Position numbers and translations under genes: made by a program
Notes under the pieces: generated by a model
What the model was told of the DNA's origin: nothing
Databases searched by the model: none
The model's input: only the letters and a program-made list of their open reading frames with translations
Shown: positions 42,287 through 51,143 of the stretch, in pieces
Position numbering within the stretch: the first letter of the stretch is position 1
Layout: each line of letters starts with the position of its first letter
DNA from: Bacteroidota bacterium
GTDB lineage: Bacteria; Bacteroidota; Bacteroidia; Chitinophagales; Chitinophagaceae
DNA: 51,143 nucleotides
Reading direction: 5' to 3'
Assembly: GCA_023392575.1 (NCBI GenBank)
Contig: JAEVYV010000319.1
Span: 1 to 51,143 of the forward strand

Positions 42287-44716
42287 ATGTTTAAAAATTA
42301 TTTGAAGACCGCCATACGCAGCCTGCTTCGTTACAAAGGTTTTTCATTGATCAACATTGCCAGTCTTGCTATTGGTATAACAGGTTGTTTGGTAATTGGT
42401 TTATTTGTTTGGGATGAATGGCAGTATGATAAATTTATTGCCGGTGGAGAAAATGTTTACCGGATATACGAAGAAAGAAATGATAACAACAGTATTACCT
42501 ATGGAGCCCCTGTGCCCCCTGCGTATGCTACCTTTTTAAACCAACAATACCCTGAGGTGGATACCACGCTCCGAATTTTAATGTCGGGCGATAAGTTCCT
42601 GATGGAGGTGGGAGAGAAAAGAGCGTATGAAGAAAAGGGGTGGTTTGTGGAAGGTTCTTTCTTTCAAATTTTTCCCCTGCGGTTTCTAAAAGGAGACCCG
42701 GCTACCGCCCTTGCTGAGCCAGCAACCATTGTTATTTCAGAAGATCTGGCCTATAAGTATTTTGGCAACGAAGATCCGATCGGTAAAACAATTAAGATCG
42801 ATAAAGGGGATCTTACTGTGAAGGGTGTGCTGGCAAAATTGCCGGCGCATTTCCATCTTGACTTTAACTACCTCATGTCCTTGCCTTCGGCCGGTATTGA
42901 GAAGGACCGGATGGAAAAGTGGACATGGCACCAGTTCTATACGTACGTAAAACTAAAGCCCGGGGCCGATGTAAAACAATTGCAGGATAAGTTTCAGGCT
43001 CATGTTAAAAAAGATATCTATCCTACCTTAACACAAGCCGGTTCTACCTTCCTGCCTTTTTTTCAGCCCTTGAAAGATATTCATCTAAAGTCTGCGGATT
43101 TTATATACGATAATGCTATTCGCGGAAATGAAACCTATGTGAAAGGCTTAACCATCATTGCCTTGTTTGTACTGTTGATTGCTTGTTTCAACTTCATCAA
43201 CCTGGCCACCGCCCGATCTTTCAGAAGAGCAAAAGAGATCGGCGTCCGCAAAGTCATTGGCGCCGATCGCAAGCAACTGATCTTTCAATTTATTGGCGAG
43301 ACGGTTATGCTTTCTATTTTCTCGGTGCTTCTAGCGACGGTGGCTACTTTATGTATCGTTCCATGGCTGAATGCATTTACGGGTAAATCCATTTCCTTCA
43401 ATCCTTTTACCAATCCCTTGCTGGGGTTACTGGTATTAGCAGCCGGAGTGGTGATCGGTATTTTGGCCGGTCTTTACCCTGCGTTGGTCCTCTCCGGTTT
43501 TCAACCTATCAAGGTTTTAAAAAATATGAAGCTAGCTGCAAATACCGGCAGCGGCACGGCCTGGCTAAGGCAGGCGTTGGTAGTAGTACAATTCGCTTTG
43601 TCTGCCTTGCTGATTGTGTCTTCCACAATCGTGTACCGGCAAATCCATTATTTGAATAGTAAGGACCTTGGATTTAATAAAGAGCAGGTGCTGTTTTTTC
43701 AGATAAGGGGTGAACTGGAGGATAGCAACAAACTCGAAACGTTTAAAACCGAACTGAAACGTTCTTCTAACGTGGTTTCGGTTACCTCCGGTTATGGCTT
43801 ACCGGGTGACCAGTATGCTGGTGACGGCATTGCTGTTCCGGGAAACGGTGGCGATAAGGAGTATCCTGCCAATGTATTTATTGGTGATTATGATTATGTA
43901 AAAACACTGGGCCTGAAACTGATTGCGGGAAGGGATTTTTCAAGAGACCGGCCAACAGATGTGCAGGAGGCTTTCATCATTAACGAAACGGCTGTAAAAG
44001 AACTAGGGTTTGGTACTCCTGGAAAGGCGTTAGGGCAGCGATTAAACTGGAATAAATGGATTCCGGATTCGCTGAACCCTGTAAAGAAAGGAAAGGTAAT
44101 TGGTGTGATAAAGGACTTTCATTATAAAAGCCTACATGAGAAAGTCACCACTTCGGTTTTACAGATTTATCCGCCTGTGGCTTTTAAAGTGGCTGTCAAA
44201 TTAAAGACTGCCGACATCCGGCATACGATTGCTTTTATCAATGAAACCTGGAATAAATTTTCTCCGGCCTACCCGCTGGATTATAAGTTCATGGACGAGA
44301 CCTATGGAAAAATGTATGCGTCCGAAGAAAAGCTGGGTAGCCTGCTATGGGCGTTTACGATCATGGCGATTGTGGTAGGGTGCATGGGTCTGTTTGCCCT
44401 GACCGCCTTTAGTGCGGAACAAAGAGTAAAAGAAATCGGTATTAGAAAAGTACTTGGCGCCAATGTGCTCAATATTGTGGGGCTGCTGTCGAAGAATTTT
44501 CTGGTCCTGGTTCTTCTTGCCTCAGTTATTGCTTTTCCAGTTGCCTGGTGGGCCATGAATAGCTGGCTGGAAGATTTTCCCTATAGAATTACCATTAGCT
44601 GGTGGGTGTTTGGCCTGGCGGCCCTGGCCGCCGTGGTAATAGCATTGGTGACCGTAAGTTTCCAGGCGATAAAAGCGGCTACTGCCAACCCTGTAAAAAG
44701 TTTACGAACCGAATAA
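42287..44716 (+). CDS. MacB/FtsX-type ABC permease 4
   Basis: The 809-residue permease follows 10 bp after permease 3. It has the same two-domain arrangement. Distinguishing features are FNFINLATARSF in place of the usual NFMNLSTAR after helix 2, and a second periplasmic domain with SGYGLPGDQYAGDGIAVPG. The FtsX motifs AKEIGVRKVIGADR and VKEIGIRKVLGAN are intact. The C-terminal tail is NPVKSLRTE. Confidence 0.93.
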   Translation: MFKNYLKTAIRSLLRYKGFSLINIASLAIGITGCLVIGLFVWDEWQYDKFIAGGENVYRIYEERNDNNSITYGAPVPPAYATFLNQQYPEVDTTLRILMSGDKFLMEVGEKRAYEEKGWFVEGSFFQIFPLRFLKGDPATALAEPATIVISEDLAYKYFGNEDPIGKTIKIDKGDLTVKGVLAKLPAHFHLDFNYLMSLPSAGIEKDRMEKWTWHQFYTYVKLKPGADVKQLQDKFQAHVKKDIYPTLTQAGSTFLPFFQPLKDIHLKSADFIYDNAIRGNETYVKGLTIIALFVLLIACFNFINLATARSFRRAKEIGVRKVIGADRKQLIFQFIGETVMLSIFSVLLATVATLCIVPWLNAFTGKSISFNPFTNPLLGLLVLAAGVVIGILAGLYPALVLSGFQPIKVLKNMKLAANTGSGTAWLRQALVVVQFALSALLIVSSTIVYRQIHYLNSKDLGFNKEQVLFFQIRGELEDSNKLETFKTELKRSSNVVSVTSGYGLPGDQYAGDGIAVPGNGGDKEYPANVFIGDYDYVKTLGLKLIAGRDFSRDRPTDVQEAFIINETAVKELGFGTPGKALGQRLNWNKWIPDSLNPVKKGKVIGVIKDFHYKSLHEKVTTSVLQIYPPVAFKVAVKLKTADIRHTIAFINETWNKFSPAYPLDYKFMDETYGKMYASEEKLGSLLWAFTIMAIVVGCMGLFALTAFSAEQRVKEIGIRKVLGANVLNIVGLLSKNFLVLVLLASVIAFPVAWWAMNSWLEDFPYRITISWWVFGLAALAAVVIALVTVSFQAIKAATANPVKSLRTE

Positions 44717-44726
44717 AAGATAGTAT

Positions 44727-47081
44727 ATGTTTAAAAGTTACCTGAAAATAGCATGGCGAAACATCTTACGGAACAAGGGCTTCTCCATTACCAATCTCTC
44801 CGGCCTCACCATTGGCATGACCTGTACGATTTTGATTTTGTTGTGGGTGAACGATGAATTGAACTGGGATAAATTTCATCCCAACCATCAAAATATTTAC
44901 CAGGTAATGGTGAGCCGGAATTTCAATGGCGAGGTTACCACAGACCGGTCGGTGCCTTTTCCATTGGCGGACGCCATTAAAAATAATTTCCCGGAAATTA
45001 AGCACAGCAGTGTTGATGATTTTGGGTCGGATAATGTGTTGAAGTATGACGAAACGATTATTAAAAGAAGAGGCATTACAGCCAGCGCTGATTATGTCAA
45101 TTTGTTCCAATGGAAATTTTTGAAAGGGAATGCCGCCACTGCGCTGGCTAACCCGGAAAATATTGTTCTTACGCAATCCACGGCCAAAGCGCTTTTTGGC
45201 GAAACAGAACCTGTGGGTAAGATCATTAGGGTGAACAACAGTATGAACAGAACTGTTTCTGCGGTGGTGCAGGATCCACCTTCCAATTCCACGATTCAGT
45301 TTAATTTGATTGTTCCTTTTGACGCCTCAAACGAAAATATCAAACGGGCCAGCACTGATTGGGTGAACGCTTTTAGCGAAACTTTTGTGGAGGTGCAGCC
45401 GGGTACCAACATTACGGAACTGAATAAGAAAATTTCTACGCTGGCCAACAGTCACGGAGAGAATAAGGACTTTGTGTATTTCCTGCATCCCATGGATAAA
45501 TGGCGGTTGTACAGCGACTTCAAGGGTGGCGTCAATACGGGAGGTATGATTGATTATGTAAAGTTGTTTACGCTGATTGCTATTATCATCCTGTTGATTG
45601 CCTGTGTCAACTTCATGAACCTTTCCACTGCCAAGTCGGAAAAAAGGGCAAAGGAAGTAGGCATCCGTAAAACACTGGGCTCAGAAAGAAAACAATTGCT
45701 GTTGCAGTTTTACAGCGAGTCGCTGATCTTTTCTTTGCTGGCCTTTGTGCTTTCTGTGCTGGCGGTGTATGTATTACTGCCTGCGTTTAACAGCCTGGTG
45801 AACAAGCAGCTTACCTTGTCTGTCGTCAATCCGTTATTTATCGGGCTGACTTTTGTAATGATCCTTTTTACCGGGCTGATTGCCGGCAGTTACCCGGCTT
45901 TGTATTTATCTTCTTTCAATCCCATTAAAGTTTTGAAAGGAACCTTCCTTGCAGGCAGAAACGCTGCCTTGCCCCGGAAGGTTTTAGTGGTGCTGCAATT
46001 CGGCATTTCTGTTTTGTTGATCTCCTCCACCTTACTTGTGTACCAACAGATACAACATGTAAAAAACAGGGATATGGGTTATGATCCCAACAACCTCATT
46101 TCCATTCCTTCTTCCTCGGAAGCCAACCGCAATGTGGAGGTGATAAAAAATGAATTGCTGCAAACCAATTTGGTGGCTGCCATAACCCGCACCTCTTCAC
46201 CGCTGACCGAAATATGGAATTACACGCCTGCGCCGGACTGGAAAGGAAAGCCGCAGCATGCTGAACTTATTATGATCGCCATGCGCAGCGACGCTGATTT
46301 TGGAAAAACCATTGGGGCCAAACTGCTGCAGGGCAGGGACTTTTTAAATGCGCCGGGTGATTCTACCTCCATGTTGCTGAATAAAGCCGCCGTGGAAGTA
46401 ATGCAGTTGAAAGATCCTGTGGGTACGGAAATGCGCTATGGGGCACGGACATATACAGTAGTAGGTGTGACTGATAACGTGGTCATGTCTTCGCCCTATG
46501 CACCGGTAATGCCCATGATGGTCATGCTGGATAAACAGCGGGGTGCTTTTTTCATACTGCGGTTAAAGGATGGAGTGAAGCCTCAAACTGCTTTGCCCAA
46601 AATTGAAAGCATCTTTAAAAAATATAACCCGGAGGATCCTTTTGATTACAGCTTTGTTGACCAGCAGTTCAATCAAAAATTTGTAACGGAAGAACTGATA
46701 GGAAGACTCACCAATATTTTTGCAGGGTTGGCCATTTTTATTTGTTGTCTTGGCCTGTCCGGATTAACCTCCTTCACCATTGAAAAGCGTTTTAAAGAAA
46801 TTGGTATCCGCAAGGTGTTGGGTGCATCGGTGCAACAACTGCTGTACCTGGTGTCCAAAGAATTTTTGTTCCTGGTATTTATGGCGGCGCTTATCAGCAT
46901 CCCGGTAACCTGGTGGCTTTTAAACAACTGGCTGCAGAATTATGAATACCGGGTGAATCTGAGCATTTGGTTATTTGTAGGCAGTTGTGCAGGCGTATTG
47001 TTATTAACCCTGATGGTGGTGTGGCTGAATTCGTTGAGAGCCGCTTTGGCCAGTCCTGCAAAAAGTTTGCGTACGGAATAG
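44727..47081 (+). CDS. MacB/FtsX-type ABC permease 5
   Basis: The 784-residue permease, the shortest complete one, follows 10 bp after permease 4. It groups with permease 2 by the HPMDKWRLYSDF segment and the TSSPLTEIWNY stretch. The tail, ASPAKSLRTE, is the most divergent of the set. Before the tail the last helix contains VVWLNSLRAALA in place of the usual SFQAIKAA, so the last cytoplasmic segment has diverged. Confidence 0.93.
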   Translation: MFKSYLKIAWRNILRNKGFSITNLSGLTIGMTCTILILLWVNDELNWDKFHPNHQNIYQVMVSRNFNGEVTTDRSVPFPLADAIKNNFPEIKHSSVDDFGSDNVLKYDETIIKRRGITASADYVNLFQWKFLKGNAATALANPENIVLTQSTAKALFGETEPVGKIIRVNNSMNRTVSAVVQDPPSNSTIQFNLIVPFDASNENIKRASTDWVNAFSETFVEVQPGTNITELNKKISTLANSHGENKDFVYFLHPMDKWRLYSDFKGGVNTGGMIDYVKLFTLIAIIILLIACVNFMNLSTAKSEKRAKEVGIRKTLGSERKQLLLQFYSESLIFSLLAFVLSVLAVYVLLPAFNSLVNKQLTLSVVNPLFIGLTFVMILFTGLIAGSYPALYLSSFNPIKVLKGTFLAGRNAALPRKVLVVLQFGISVLLISSTLLVYQQIQHVKNRDMGYDPNNLISIPSSSEANRNVEVIKNELLQTNLVAAITRTSSPLTEIWNYTPAPDWKGKPQHAELIMIAMRSDADFGKTIGAKLLQGRDFLNAPGDSTSMLLNKAAVEVMQLKDPVGTEMRYGARTYTVVGVTDNVVMSSPYAPVMPMMVMLDKQRGAFFILRLKDGVKPQTALPKIESIFKKYNPEDPFDYSFVDQQFNQKFVTEELIGRLTNIFAGLAIFICCLGLSGLTSFTIEKRFKEIGIRKVLGASVQQLLYLVSKEFLFLVFMAALISIPVTWWLLNNWLQNYEYRVNLSIWLFVGSCAGVLLLTLMVVWLNSLRAALASPAKSLRTE

Positions 47082-47164
47082 GAGTTTCATTAAATGAGAA
47101 GGGAGAAGGAAACGGAATGTAACAAGCCCTGGCTTTCTTTCGTCAAACTCTTTAAATGCCGGTT

Positions 47165-49585
47165 ATGTTCAAAAACTATTTAAAAGTTGCGCTGCGCAAT
47201 TTGTGGAAGAACAAAGGTTTTTCCGCCATCAATATCCTTGGCTTAGCCACCGGGCTTGCCACTTGTTTATTGATTGTATTGTATGTAGTGGATGAACTAA
47301 GCTACGACCGGTATAACAAGAAGGCAGAGAGAATTTACAGGGTGGATGCAGACATCCGCCTCGGTGGTGGCGACCTGCACCTGGCTGTGAGTTCCGACCC
47401 GATGGGGGCTACGCTGAAAAAAGATTATCCCCAGGTGGAAGAATACACGCGGGTGTTTGCCTCTTCGGGTTCAAAGCTGATCAAAAAAGGAACGCAGTTC
47501 ATTGAAGAGCAGGCTGTAGCCCATGTGGATTCTACTTTTTTTAATGTGTTTACACTTCCGGCCATTGAAGGTGATACCAGAACCGCTTTGAATGAACCCA
47601 ATACCGTTGTGATTACCGAAACCGCCGCCAAAAAATATTTTGGTACTGTGCATGCTTTGGGAAAAATTATTGAAGCCGACAAAACGCCTTATAAAGTAAC
47701 CGCGGTTATAAAAGATGTTCCCAAGGCTTCTCATTTTCATTTCGACTTTTTGTTTAGCATGGACAATGTAGACTATGGGTGGGGCAATTACACCAGTCAT
47801 AATTTTCAAACCTATATTGTTTTAAAAGAAGGAACCGACTACAAGGCTTTTCAAAAAAACTTCAAAACGGTCATTGAAAAATACGTGCTGCCCCAGGCCA
47901 AGCAATTCATCCAGGTAAGCAGCATGGAGGAATTTGAAAGGGCGGGGAACAAATTGCAATATTCCCTGACGCCGCTGCTCCACATTCATTTGCGTTCCGA
48001 CAGGTTCCCCGAACTGTCCACCAACGGGAACATACAGTACGTGTATATTTTCAGTGCCGTTGCCTTTTTTGTATTGCTAATCGCCTGCATCAATTTTATG
48101 AATTTATCCACGGCTCGTTCGGCCAACCGGGCCAAGGAAGTGGGTATTCGAAAAGTGCTGGGTACAGAGCGGCGAACGCTGATCGCCCAGTTTTTAATTG
48201 AGTCCATTGTCACTGTATGTATTGCCTTGCTGTTGGCCATTGGCATTGCCGCACTGGTGCTGCCGCTGTTCAATGACATTGCGGCCAAAACGCTTTCTAT
48301 AAAAGAGTTGATATGGGGTAAGCTGCTTCCTTTTTTGCTTGTTCTGCCCTTGGCAGTGGGGCTTTTGGCAGGAAGCTATCCCGCCCTGTTTCTTTCCCGG
48401 TTCAAACCCATAGCGGTGCTCAAGGGCAGCATCGGCGCCGGGTTTAAGAAAAGCAGTTTGCGCAGTGCGCTGGTGGTTTTTCAGTTTGCCGTTTCCATCA
48501 TCCTCATCATCGGTACCATCATTGTTTACAGCCAGCTTCGCTACATACAAACCAAAAACCTGGGATTCAATAAGGACCAGGTGTTAATCATCAACGGAAC
48601 GGCTGCGCTTGGAACCAATGCGGAGTCATTTAAAAACGAAGTGCTGGCCATGCAAGGCGTAAGGTCGGGCACTTACAGCAGTTTTCTTCCTGTGTCCAAT
48701 TCCTCCCGCAACGACAACACCTTTTCGAACGAGCCGGTCATGGATGCCAAAAATGGGGTGAACATGCAGCGCTGGAGCATCGACTATGATTACATCAAAA
48801 CAATGGGAATGGAAATCGTAAAGGGACGGTCGTTTTCCAAAGAGTTTGGTAGCGATTCCAGCGCCATGATCATTAACGAAACGACAGCAAAGCTCTTTGG
48901 TTTCAAAGACCCGGTGGGGAAGAAGATCTATACGTATGATGAGCACAACAAACCCATCTCCTATGATGTGATTGGCGTGGTGAAAAACTTCAATTTTGAA
49001 TCGCTGCGTCAGTCTGTTGGGCCTTTGTGCATGGTGCTGGACCGCAGCATAGGGCTGTCTTCTTTTAAGGTTAGTGCCGGCAATATACAGGGGCTGATAA
49101 GGCAAATAGAAACCAAGTGGAAGGCCCTGGCTCCGGGCATGCCGTTTAGTTACCGTTTTTTAGATGAATCCTTTGATGAAATGTACCGTGCCGAGCAAAG
49201 GGTAGGCCAGATCGCGATAACTTTTGCCGTGCTGGCCATCATTATTGCCTGCCTGGGTTTGTTTGGGCTGGTTACCTATGCCGCTGAGCAACGCATTAAA
49301 GAGATCGGCATCCGCAAAGTATTAGGTGCCAGTGTGCAGGGAATTGTGCAACTGCTGTCTAAAGATTTCATCCGGCTGGTGCTGATTGCTTTTATGATTG
49401 CGGCGCCGGTTGCCTGGTATTTTATGAATAAGTGGCTGCAGGATTTCAGCTACCGTGTAGGAATGCACTGGTGGATCTTCGTACTAGCCGGAAGCATTGC
49501 ACTGCTGATTGCTTTGGTCACCATTAGTTTTCAGGCTATTAAAGCTGCTATTGCCAACCCTGTAAAAAGTTTAAGAACCGAATAA
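47165..49585 (+). CDS. MacB/FtsX-type ABC permease 6
   Basis: The 806-residue permease is preceded by an 83-bp gap, longer than those between permeases 2-5, so it may have an additional promoter. I place the start at the ATG at 47165 because MFKNYLKVALRNLW matches the family N-terminus; an ATG three codons upstream at 47156 is also possible. Two MacB_PCD domains and eight helices are predicted. The second periplasmic domain contains YSSFLPVSNSSRNDNTF. The tail is NPVKSLRTE. Confidence 0.92.
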   Translation: MFKNYLKVALRNLWKNKGFSAINILGLATGLATCLLIVLYVVDELSYDRYNKKAERIYRVDADIRLGGGDLHLAVSSDPMGATLKKDYPQVEEYTRVFASSGSKLIKKGTQFIEEQAVAHVDSTFFNVFTLPAIEGDTRTALNEPNTVVITETAAKKYFGTVHALGKIIEADKTPYKVTAVIKDVPKASHFHFDFLFSMDNVDYGWGNYTSHNFQTYIVLKEGTDYKAFQKNFKTVIEKYVLPQAKQFIQVSSMEEFERAGNKLQYSLTPLLHIHLRSDRFPELSTNGNIQYVYIFSAVAFFVLLIACINFMNLSTARSANRAKEVGIRKVLGTERRTLIAQFLIESIVTVCIALLLAIGIAALVLPLFNDIAAKTLSIKELIWGKLLPFLLVLPLAVGLLAGSYPALFLSRFKPIAVLKGSIGAGFKKSSLRSALVVFQFAVSIILIIGTIIVYSQLRYIQTKNLGFNKDQVLIINGTAALGTNAESFKNEVLAMQGVRSGTYSSFLPVSNSSRNDNTFSNEPVMDAKNGVNMQRWSIDYDYIKTMGMEIVKGRSFSKEFGSDSSAMIINETTAKLFGFKDPVGKKIYTYDEHNKPISYDVIGVVKNFNFESLRQSVGPLCMVLDRSIGLSSFKVSAGNIQGLIRQIETKWKALAPGMPFSYRFLDESFDEMYRAEQRVGQIAITFAVLAIIIACLGLFGLVTYAAEQRIKEIGIRKVLGASVQGIVQLLSKDFIRLVLIAFMIAAPVAWYFMNKWLQDFSYRVGMHWWIFVLAGSIALLIALVTISFQAIKAAIANPVKSLRTE

Positions 49586-49598
49586 ACCAAATCTATTT

Positions 49599-51143
49599 AT
49601 GCTGCTTCATTACTTCAAAATTGCATGGCGTAACCTTTGGAAGAATAAAGTGTTTTCTGCCATTAATATGTTAGGTCTCACCGTCGGGCTTACCTGTTGT
49701 TTGCTGATGACGTTGTATGTAAAACACGAATTGAGCTATGATGACTTTCAGCAAAAGGGCGACCGCATTGCCCGCGTGATCATGGAATACAGTTTCAGCG
49801 GGTCGGTTAATAAAGGAAATTATACCAGCACCAAAGTGGCCCCTGCTTTTCAAAGAGCTTTTCCCGAGGTGGAGTCTGCGGTGCGGATGTATCAAGCCCC
49901 AAGGGTGGTTGGCTACCAAAACAATTTGTTTAACGAAAAGCGGTTCATATATGCCGATTCCAGCTTTTTTGACCTGTTTTCTTTTAAGTTGATCAAAGGA
50001 AATTCGGCAAAGGCGCTGTTTGGTCCTAATGTAGTTGTACTTACCGAATCCGCTGCGCAAAAGTATTTTGGCAAAGAAGATCCTGTGGGCAAAACCATTA
50101 AGGTGGGGAGTGGCGGGGTGGATTACCTGGTGACGGGCATCATTCAGGATTGTCCTTCCAATTCACAGATCAAATATGATTTTTTGGCTTCCTTTTCTTC
50201 GCTAAATGCCAACCAGGAAGAGACGTACTGGAATGCTAATTACACTACTTATTTTTTGCTGAAGGATAAGGATGCACTGAGCTCTTTGCAAGCTAAAATT
50301 CCCGGCTTTATGAAAAAGGAAATGGCCGGGGGATTGAGCGGTACCGATTATGTGACTTTTTGGTTAGAACCGTTTAAGCGCATCCATCTTTACTCGGAAT
50401 TCGCCGGCTTTGAGCCCAATAACAGCATTACCTATGTGTATATAGTGGGTGCGGTAGCCGTACTGATGCTATTGATTGCCTGTTTCACCTACATTAATTT
50501 AAGCACGGCACGGTCCATGGAACGGGCAAAAGAAGTTGGAGTGAGAAAGGTAGCCGGGGCGGAAAGAGGCCAGATCTTTTGGCAGTTTATTTTAGAGTCT
50601 TTTATTCTTTCTGTGCTGGCACTTATAATAAGCCTGGGGGCGGTAATGGTTGTTTTGCCGGCCTTTAACCATTTGGCGGACCGGAATCTTAGCGTGGCGG
50701 TCTTATTTACTCCTTTCATGATGGCCTTTTATGTGCTGGTGATTGGTTGCATTAGTGTGCTGGCCGGAAGTTATCCGGCGATAGTGTTGTCACGGTTCCA
50801 ACCGGTAAAGGTGCTGAAAGGCGCATTTAAAAATACGTCGTCGGGGCTTTGGCTGCGCAGATCGTTGATCGTGTTTCAGTTTGTGATATCGGTGTTCCTG
50901 ATCATAGCCACCTTTATTATTCAAAACCAGCTGCATTTCATTCAAACCAAAAACCTGGGGTATAACCGGGAGCATATTTTGGTACTGCCGCTTGATGGAA
51001 AGATGCAGGAAAACATGGCCACCATAAAAACTGAATTCAAGGCCAACTCCGGGGTGCTGCATGTCTCAAGAGCCGTTCATGATCCCACCAATATTTTGGG
51101 CGGGTATAATATGCGAAGACCGGACACCGGTGGACCTCCCGGT
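49599..51143 (+). CDS. MacB/FtsX-type ABC permease 7 (partial at window end)
   Basis: The reading frame opens at ATG 49599, 13 bp after permease 6, and stays open for 515 codons to the window end; the C-terminal ~290 residues are missing. The N-terminus MLLHYFKIAWRNLWKNKVFS and the first helix match the family, as do MERAKEVGVRKVAGAERG and SVLAGSYPAIVLSRFQPVKVLKG. The second-half helix LIVFQFVISVFLIIATFII precedes the start of the second periplasmic domain, where the window cuts off. The truncation is only from the window boundary. The array may continue downstream. Confidence 0.92.
   Translation, partial: MLLHYFKIAWRNLWKNKVFSAINMLGLTVGLTCCLLMTLYVKHELSYDDFQQKGDRIARVIMEYSFSGSVNKGNYTSTKVAPAFQRAFPEVESAVRMYQAPRVVGYQNNLFNEKRFIYADSSFFDLFSFKLIKGNSAKALFGPNVVVLTESAAQKYFGKEDPVGKTIKVGSGGVDYLVTGIIQDCPSNSQIKYDFLASFSSLNANQEETYWNANYTTYFLLKDKDALSSLQAKIPGFMKKEMAGGLSGTDYVTFWLEPFKRIHLYSEFAGFEPNNSITYVYIVGAVAVLMLLIACFTYINLSTARSMERAKEVGVRKVAGAERGQIFWQFILESFILSVLALIISLGAVMVVLPAFNHLADRNLSVAVLFTPFMMAFYVLVIGCISVLAGSYPAIVLSRFQPVKVLKGAFKNTSSGLWLRRSLIVFQFVISVFLIIATFIIQNQLHFIQTKNLGYNREHILVLPLDGKMQENMATIKTEFKANSGVLHVSRAVHDPTNILGGYNMRRPDTGGPPG

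Overview
The window looks like a chromosomal segment of a Bacteroidota bacterium, most likely a member of the Chitinophagaceae. Support comes from the families present: a BamB-like PQQ propeller lipoprotein behind a Bacteroidota-type repeat domain, NamZ (DUF1343), an RRM RNA-binding protein, TlpA-like oxidoreductase, GuaD, and long tandem arrays of ~800-residue MacB/FtsX permeases. Moderate GC and weak Shine-Dalgarno sequences also fit. No rRNA, tRNA or CRISPR array was seen.

Layout. 1-965 is non-coding and rich in palindromes. 965-6805 holds a PQQ lipoprotein, a class-C beta-lactamase-fold hydrolase, a SYLF protein, NamZ and a VOC protein. 6806-12794 is an accessory zone: a thioredoxin-like gene, a REP-associated tyrosine transposase (RAYT), an RRM gene, a small unknown gene and an acyltransferase, separated by long gaps full of REP-like palindromes and larger dispersed repeats. 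Two AT-rich cargo genes (thioredoxin-like, acyltransferase) are bracketed by copies of these repeats. 12795-20042 is mostly core: a SnoaL-like lipoprotein, ahcY divergent from an Lrp/AsnC regulator, a small conserved protein, a large surface metallopeptidase/propeller/barrel protein and a DUF6515-like secreted protein. 20452-29140 holds valS, a LuxR-type response regulator with its multi-PAS histidine kinase, an esterase, clpS and a guanine deaminase.

29183 to the end is one functional block. An NtrB-like membrane kinase and an NtrC-like sigma-54 activator lie on the minus strand. Divergent from them are a MacA/HlyD adaptor, a 49-residue secreted peptide not previously counted as a gene, one MacB-type ATPase, and at least seven consecutive MacB/FtsX permeases; the last runs off the window. 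The intergenic region contains a candidate sigma-54 promoter preceded by dyads at enhancer distance, so the two-component pair probably controls the transporter array.

The most unusual signals are non-coding. (1) A RAYT sits between inward-facing REP-like palindromes, with further copies over about 12 kb. (2) Repeat composites bracket single genes as inverted or direct pairs. (3) At least seven intergenic regions contain long imperfect inverted repeats whose arms are built of short iterated words, with different words at each locus but the same architecture. All alignments and coordinates were made by eye.
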